64,000 nucleotides of DNA from Styela clava. Lineage: Eukaryota > Chordata > Ascidiacea > Stolidobranchia > Styelidae. The notes below the pieces were generated by a model that saw only the letters and a list, made by a program, of their open reading frames with translations, was not told the DNA's origin and did not search any database. The position numbers and the translations under genes are program-made. Shown here piece by piece: positions 58,019-64,000 of the stretch (the stretch's first letter is position 1; the number at the start of each line of letters is the position of its first letter). Where the stretch lies: assembly GCF_964204865.1 (NCBI RefSeq), contig NC_135264.1:4742001-4806000 (forward strand), written 5' to 3'.

Positions 58019-59738
58019 ATGGCGTCAATAACAAATCTCACTTACAAACTTCTAAGCGTAAAACATCTATGCGCTGTCAGGAATTTGATCGAAGAACATT
58101 TCACATCTACATTCTCATTGGGAGTATATTTAAATTGGACGAAGGAAGACTCGATTCCTGCATATTATCCTCGGATAGAGGTACTTGACAAAGATGCAAA
58201 TGTTATTTTCCTCAAATAACGCATATCTGCTCCTTCATTTATATTATACGTATAGGACTACTATAGGCATGAGGCAAAAATAACTCCCAAGTTTTATCTT
58301 TGATAAAATAGGCAAGGAAAACTTTGGTAAATTTCTATTACATACACCACAAGGCATTTGATTGCCATTTTGCGTAAACTACGTAACTGCTACTCGCTTG
58401 ACTGCTACTCGCTTGTTATGATATATTTTATGTAGATATCTAGGGTCTCTTTCTGTCCAATACCGAATTGTTTGTCTATCGACCCAAACTTATAAATAAA
58501 AGTGATCGTCATCACTGGTAAACTGGTAATCACTGGTAACTAGTATATTATCATTAGCGAGAACAGTTACCTATTTTCTGTTTGTGAGAAAACATTCCAC
58601 AGTAAATGCGTGGTCTTTACTTTATCTGTCCAAGCCTCCTTTTCGCTCCAAAGAATTTCATAGAGTTTATAATAAATCACTTGTTATTGTAATCTTTAGA
58701 ATACTAGATCCTAAATAGTAGTTCTGTTAAAAAAAATTTACTTAAACTAGGTGAACAGCTAACTGCAAGAGCATTAGCCATAGTAAGAATTTCAATTAAT
58801 TAATATTAATACTTTTATTTATTATTCTATTATAGGTTAATTACACAATAAATCCATGGTAAACATGAAATATATACTACATAAAGATATTGCTAATTTA
58901 TCGACTACGTTGTTAATACCAGTAATAGTAAAATAAAATAATCTGTATTTATTTTACCAAATCACTTCAAGGAATTGATCTATTAAATATTTTCGTTATG
59001 AGAACATTGATTTCTCTTATAGAAATATAATACTCTATTTTATTTCAGTCTTTCTTAAAGCAAGGAAATTCACTCGGGGCATTCAGTGATAAAGATGCTA
59101 AATTACGTGGAGTTGTCATCAATGTGGAACACGACAATAATGAAAGAATAAAATATGATGAAACACTACATATCAGTGAAAAGACAGATACTATAAATCG
59201 GGTAGAAAATATATTTTTGACTTCAATTTACTTTGAATCTTCTTTTGCGATATTGCCCGTAAATGTATTAAATAATATATATGTTTATATGTGTAAAGCT
59301 CATGGTGGCAATTGGAGTAAATCAATTATCTGAGATTCTTGGAACCAAAAAATTTTGGGAGATGAGAATGGGAACTGTGCATCCAAGTTACAGAAGGAAA
59401 GGACTAATGCCTGAACTTATAAAAAGGTAAGATCAATAAATGTATTTATAGTGATACAACTTTTTTTGAACTTATTATCATCATATCGATATTAAAACTT
59501 TACTATTTTCTTAAAATTTAGATCTACAGTTCTTGCAAAACAAAGGGGTATTGAGAAACTTGTACGATTTCAAACATATAATAAAGCTCTGAAAGAACCT
59601 TCGAAAATGGACGGATTTGAAGTAATTAGACACATTGAATTGGAAAACTATCTTGACCCCGTCACAGGGCAAAAAGTTTTTTCGGGGATGAAACCACCAA
59701 ATGACGTGCAAGTTTTAATCGCTAAAACTTTGACTTAG
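58019..59738 (+). CDS. GNAT (arylalkylamine N-acetyltransferase-like), copy 5, intact model
   Basis: Exons 58019-58180, 59049-59258, 59299-59426, 59522-59738; 238 residues without a stop. Intron 2 is 40 nt as in copy 2. Exon 1 equals copy 2 at the protein level. Exon 4 has a private change, K-L-V-R-F-Q (copy 2 K-L-V-G-C-Q; copies 3 and 4 K-L-V-A-C-Q). The intron 1 donor GTACTT is as in copy 2, yet the intron carries the 15-bp duplication of copy 4 (58386-58400, 58401-58415) and a further CTGGTAA-type duplication near 58516-58540. This mixture fits gene conversion between copies. Confidence 0.72.
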
Positions 59739-59759
59739 TGAGATCCTGTGCTCTCATAT

Positions 59760-61499
59760 CAGGGGTCGGCAAACTGTGTCACGCGAGCTAATTTGTTGCG
59801 GCCCTCGAACGACCTGACATTTAATAATTACAACAAAAAATTGATCCTAAATTTATTATTCTACCACACTAGTCTTTACACGGATTTATGTGTTAACAAA
59901 TGCAGCTGTACGGCACTTGTTTTGTAATAAGTAGCATCAGTTGTATGTCGCTCGAGATGATTTTGAATTTAAAAAGATAAGTTAAAAATGTCTTGGAAAC
60001 GGAGGGAAGTTTGCGACGAGAGTCGAACATTTTTTTGGTAAACATTTGGTAAAATTCTAAGAGAATACATTTGTTCCATGCGATGGTATGGCACTCCTCC
60101 AGTTGTATTTAAGGTCGTATACTTCGATGAAGTTTGGTTCAAATTGATCAATATGGCATTTGAATTTATTAAGAACTTTATTTTGTATTTCCTGTATATT
60201 CCATGCATTTATGAAACTATTGTTCCTATCTAGACGGATTTTTAGGTTTGTTATCTCCAGTATTAAATTTCGAAGATTTCCATCACCACTGTTTTGTTAT
60301 GGCCCTCGTATGTATTTAAAAAAATATTTTGTCGTTCAATGTTTAGCAAGTTTCCGGTTATGGCTTGTACACTTCGGGTGATGGAAATATGAATCTTTAT
60401 ATACGTAGGACACGAGAGAAAGATGTGCGGAGTTGTATCGACGGCTCTTTTACAGAGTTTGCATGCTGGTGTTTGGAGCTGCGGGGTTCCGAAGTTTCTC
60501 AGCAGGCGTAAATCCATTTGCGATGTCCCAACAAATATGCGTCGCGTTTAATTCTGTACGACACTTCGCGTTCTTGGTTTGTAAAAAGTGGCTTCAAACT
60601 GGGTTCTAAATAGTTTAAATTCAAATAGTTTATTCTTAACCAATCAGTATTATCTTTATTGTTTTCATACAATCTATCTTGTAGTTTATGATAGATTGAT
60701 CTCAATGTCAAATCTTGCCAATCGTCGGGTTCTAAATTCAATATCTGGTTAATGTTCAAAATGTGTTGCCAGTGGGCGTCGATTTGAATCGCATGGGGAA
60801 AAGAGTTTCTGTATATAGATTTTTTTATTGTTTTAAGCCTCGCACCGAGAGTGTAAAAACCCTCGAAATGCCAGAATTTGCTTGGTTCTTCAATTTGTAG
60901 ATGGTTTCTAATTTCTGGAATAGGCATGCATATGACTTTAGCTTCATGTCGACCATACCGATTCCGCACTTCCTTATGGGTAGGAGCATTCCAAAGTGCT
61001 TGGACGCGAGAACATTTTTCGTTCTTGCGCATTCCAAAACCAGTTTGCTCGATATGCCCGGTCAGCATCGCAGGTATTAATGTTAAACTCGTTATGAAAC
61101 GTGTCATCAAAAATTCGTCATCTGTGCGACAGTGCAAAACGTGTAATCTGCACGTTCGGAAGCTCATAAAGCTTTATCTAAAACGCATTACACTTAGAAT
61201 AAATTTCGTACTCGCGTGTCAGATCGTCATTTGGACGACCGCGGGCAATGTGCCATAGAAACATCATCCTTCACATTGATAATAAGTAAACAAAAACGAT
61301 GTATTGTTTGATAAGATATGATAAAAGGCCACATATACGCCTCATTCTTGCAGGCTTTTAACACAGCAATAGAAGGTGCGAATGCGCTATTATTTTAAGT
61401 TTAATGTAGTGATTGTTCGAAGGCGGAAATATTGCGGCCCGCGCGCTACCGGAAATGTGTATATTTGGCCCGCAAATACATAAAGTTTGCTGACCACTG
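59760..61499 (-). mobile_element. hAT element, copy B of unit 5
   Basis: 1740 bp, ends CAGGGGTCGGCAAACTG and the complement of CAGTGGTCAGCAAAC; flanks TCTCATAT and CTCTACAT. Starts 21 bp after the acetyltransferase stop. Confidence 0.82.
60031..60986 (-). pseudogene. L1/Tx1-like LINE fragment, unit 5
   Basis: Open as 61167-60499 (including hAT read-through) and 60517-60263, with the same one-base loss as unit 4 (near 60506). Contains the intact CKLCKRAVDTTPHIFLSC motif. A two-base loss near 60895 shifts the frame close to its N-terminal edge. Confidence 0.75.
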
Positions 61500-62881
61500 C
61501 TCTACATGGAGAACGGCATGCCTACGCTAACTCGTGATTTTGCCCAGTCCGCGTGTGACTTAAATAATGCATTAGAAAATATAGCCTACGTATTTTTCTC
61601 ATTTCCGCCTCAAAAGTGAACATTGTGTTTTTAATTATGCTTACTGCATTTCGATAATTAAAAAAAAAACAGTTACGTTGAATTATCTTTATGTTTTAGA
61701 ATAAACCCAATGCCCCGTCCATGGTCACATATTTTTGAAAACATTTTTATTAATATATGTAAATTGAATTGAATATTTACAAGAATTTGTCACTATATAG
61801 CCTACTGACAGTGAGAAAAGATTAATTTCTTTATCTTCCAGATGCTGTGAAGTTTGCTAATAGTTTTCAATTTCAGCATTCATACAGGTTAAATATTATA
61901 CAATATTTTACAATATTTAACTCCCTTCTAATCTATAAGTTTCCGCTTACCAAGTATTACTTATATATCTAATGATATTAAAAAACTTCACTAAAAATGG
62001 TGATATTTTAAAAATTTGTAGTTCTATGTTGCAGTTAGTATATTAAATAAATTACGCAGCTTCTGATTGCTCGTCGATGGTTTTCATAGTCTTCACTGTC
62101 GTGACATTGAGTTATTATTGGACTTGGAATAAAATTAGGGGTCGATTTTCTAAATTGTTGGTATTTTTGTAAGAAAAAAGCTTCTGACTGTAAGCAAATG
62201 ACCAAGCAAGTTTCTATTTTTCGTACGCCAAGATGGTTATTACTTTTATTTGTTCAAATTTTCTCATGTGGGTCTTTGGAACACGATATTTCACCCCTAA
62301 TGGGACACAGGGAATTGGAGGGGGCGGAGAGAATTTGGAGGGAAACCACAATACTAAGCGCAAAATTGTTTTTAATGCGAATTCGTTTGCATACTTTTCC
62401 AATTATAAGAAAATTGTTTTTCTTAGTTTCACTATAACTGAAGGACTATTTCCAGTCACATGGTGTTTTCACTTGTGTATAAATTATTTGATCATAATGT
62501 GATTTCTACCTACTAAAATACCACTACAAGTAGGCTATCTCTGTGCTCTGCGAAAACTAACTTTTGTAGTAGGTTGACAGGCCGTCTAACGTTCAGAAAA
62601 GGGTTGATCTATTATACTTTCGGCAGTTTCACGAGACTGCGAGTCGTCGTGAAAATGTTATAGACACAGAAAAATAAATTTTCAAATATTCCCAGGAGAA
62701 GCCAATTGGATGACAGTTACGTTGTCTTCAGTTTTACCAAATTAAATCAAAATGGACTAGATTTCGAATGCGCGTAATGTGTACCTTGCTCGTATTTTTG
62801 GATTGATGAACAGTGGAGAGCCACGAGTGCTAAAAGTCTCCGAAAGGGTGCCACGGACCATGAAAGGTTTGAGAACCACTG
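61500..62881. other. Non-coding spacer, unit 5, ending in a hAT terminus
   Basis: Counterpart of 40905-42269 and matching it in small variants; terminus GGTTTGAGAACCACTG at 62866-62881. No gene seen. Confidence 0.45.
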
Positions 62882-62979
62882 ATCTGGAGTTCGTAAGGTT
62901 TCATCGTACCGGTCAAACATGTATTTGATAATTGCTCTCTTGTTTTATTGTCATATACTCATATGACATTTTATTAAAT

Positions 62980-63122
62980 TTTGCCGAGAATTCATTGATT
63001 CATAATTTATTCAAACCTGTATTCTTGATTGTAAGATCTGGATTGTGTATCATAGGCTTAAGCATTTGTTAAATCGTTCGATTGAACTTTTCCACTTGTC
63101 CATCAGAACGAGGGTAATATGG
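62980..63122 (-). pseudogene. Ty3/gypsy integrase stub, unit 5
   Basis: Same truncated integrase end as at 42370-42512 but with about ten extra bases at the junction to the LINE tail, showing the deletion joints have drifted. Confidence 0.58.
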
Positions 63123-63727
63123 TGGGGTAATTTCGTAGTTTTGGAAACAATTAGAGTAATAAAATATAGTGGATAATATATAATTATTAATACATAATGA
63201 AGGAAATTAATCATCAAATATGCTTTTGTTTTAGGTATAGGATTTATTGTTTTACCATTTACCATTGTTTTACCAGTACCGGTATATGCGAGTTGCACTG
63301 CTACAGCAAAGAAATAACCATGCAAAAGACTGAATGCTCATGATATTCAAGATTATACATCAACGAATAGTGATATTGACAATGCCGTTCGCATTGCAGC
63401 ATGGTAGACAATACAATGCAAGTCAATATAGGGGTTTTGCAGTATTCATCTTTTCACAAATCTGAAACAGATAGTCTAACAAAAGCCAAATTACTGACAT
63501 AAATAAGCATCAAGGTAAAGATTTTTTAATGCCTGTTTGAATAGAATATAATTTATAGAACTAATTGAATCAGGAAGCGTATTCCATACTTTCACACCCA
63601 CAAATTTTATAGTGTTTTGTGTAAATTTAGCAGAGTAACGAGTTACATAATAAGAGCTGCTGGTAGAGTTACATAATAAGAGCTGCTGGTAGTCAACCCA
63701 CGTTTTACGTTCTTTCAAGTCAAACGA
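63123..63727 (-). pseudogene. LINE C-terminal fragment, unit 5
   Basis: Open frame 63718-63491 with VGVKVWNTLPDSI, as in unit 3, and the same 26-bp tandem duplication (63640-63665, 63666-63691). A short TTTTACCATTTACCATTG local repeat is near 63250-63272. Confidence 0.65.
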
Positions 63728-64000
63728 ACTAAAGACGATGCTATGGTGGCATAACCAGGCACATAACGCCTATAATAGTTGGTAGTTTCCAAGAAACTTC
63801 CAACATCTGATACTCCTTGAGGCGTTTTCCAATCCACTATTACTGCGACATTGTGAGGATCACAGCAAACTCTTTCGAAAGAAATTTTGTATCCAAGGTA
63901 GGTTACTGATCGACGGAACAACTGACATTTTGTCGATTTAAGTTTCAAACCAGCACCGCGAAGTTGAATGAGAACTTTCTTCAACCTGCTCAACGGCGCG
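63728..64000 (-). pseudogene. Ty3/gypsy RT, cut by window end
   Basis: Minus-strand RT connection segment (63993-63715): KKVLIQLRGAGLKLKSTKCQ, VTYLGYKI, VDWKTPQGVSDV, YYRRYVPGYATIASSLVRLT. The array evidently continues beyond the window. Confidence 0.75.

Larger units (their letters stand above)
54636..64000. repeat. Tandem array unit 5 (cut by window end)
   Basis: 9365 bp present. A mosaic: long-form hAT copy A as in unit 3, LINE relic plus X-short and acetyltransferase introns as in unit 2, hAT copy B with the unit 4 frameshift, then from about 61500-61610 onward unit-3-like sequence to the end. Confidence 0.85.

Noticed and set aside
1..64000. Array as a pure assembly artefact
   Set aside because: Units differ by distinct insertions with proper target duplications, by private deletions and by many substitutions, so they are real separate copies; single joints could still be misassembled.
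1..64000. CRISPR array, bacterial defence system, rRNA or tRNA genes
   Set aside because: No regularly spaced short repeats, no operon-like gene layout and no RNA gene signature found; the window is eukaryotic.

Overview
This is a eukaryotic, almost certainly animal, genomic window. It is AT-rich, has GT-AG introns, and is packed with transposable elements typical of invertebrate genomes: BEL/Pao, Ty3/gypsy, Jockey/CR1-like and L1/Tx1-like LINEs, and hAT elements with 8-bp target duplications. I see no rRNA, tRNA, CRISPR array or bacterial gene. A marine invertebrate such as a tunicate would fit, but nothing in the sequence fixes the species.

The window is a tandem array of about 11-kb units, defined here by a recurring gypsy reverse-transcriptase landmark: unit 1 (1-11170), unit 2 (11171-32611, swollen by later insertions), unit 3 (32612-43521), unit 4 (43522-54635) and unit 5 (54636-64000, cut by the window end). 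Each unit has the same order: a minus-strand gypsy RT piece; a hAT element with ends CAGTGGTCGGCAAAC; a plus-strand Jockey/CR1-like RT relic; about 1.2 kb of non-coding DNA; a four-exon gene for a GNAT-fold acetyltransferase (arylalkylamine N-acetyltransferase-like); a second copy of the same hAT family in the opposite orientation, starting about 21 bp after the gene's stop codon and usually holding an L1/Tx1-like LINE fragment; about 1.3 kb of non-coding DNA with another hAT end; minus-strand gypsy integrase and RNase H; a minus-strand LINE C-terminus; and gypsy RT again.

The acetyltransferase is the only plausible host gene, and there are five copies. Copies 2 to 5 (starts at 14656, 35963, 47487 and 58019) stay open under one exon model giving 238 residues. 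Copy 1 (4034) has one extra base at the exon 2 acceptor. The model needs a 40-46 nt intron between exons 2 and 3.

Unit 2 carries nested younger insertions. An unclassified element X (19562-27038) is interrupted by a BEL/Pao retrotransposon (20142-26126) with 572-bp LTRs differing at two positions, a CTTAT target duplication and one 1519-codon gag-protease-RT-RNase H frame that lacks integrase. A two-ORF L1/Tx1-like LINE (27866-32245) sits in the gypsy RT between perfect 28-bp target duplications, although its ORF2 is frameshifted. Unit 3 carries a 1.7-kb unclassified insertion with poly-C tracts in the first intron of its acetyltransferase gene.

Shared indels show that the units have recombined. 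Units 1 and 4 share a 267-bp MITE whose empty site is seen in units 2 and 5. Unit 5 is a mosaic of unit-2-like, unit-4-like and unit-3-like stretches.
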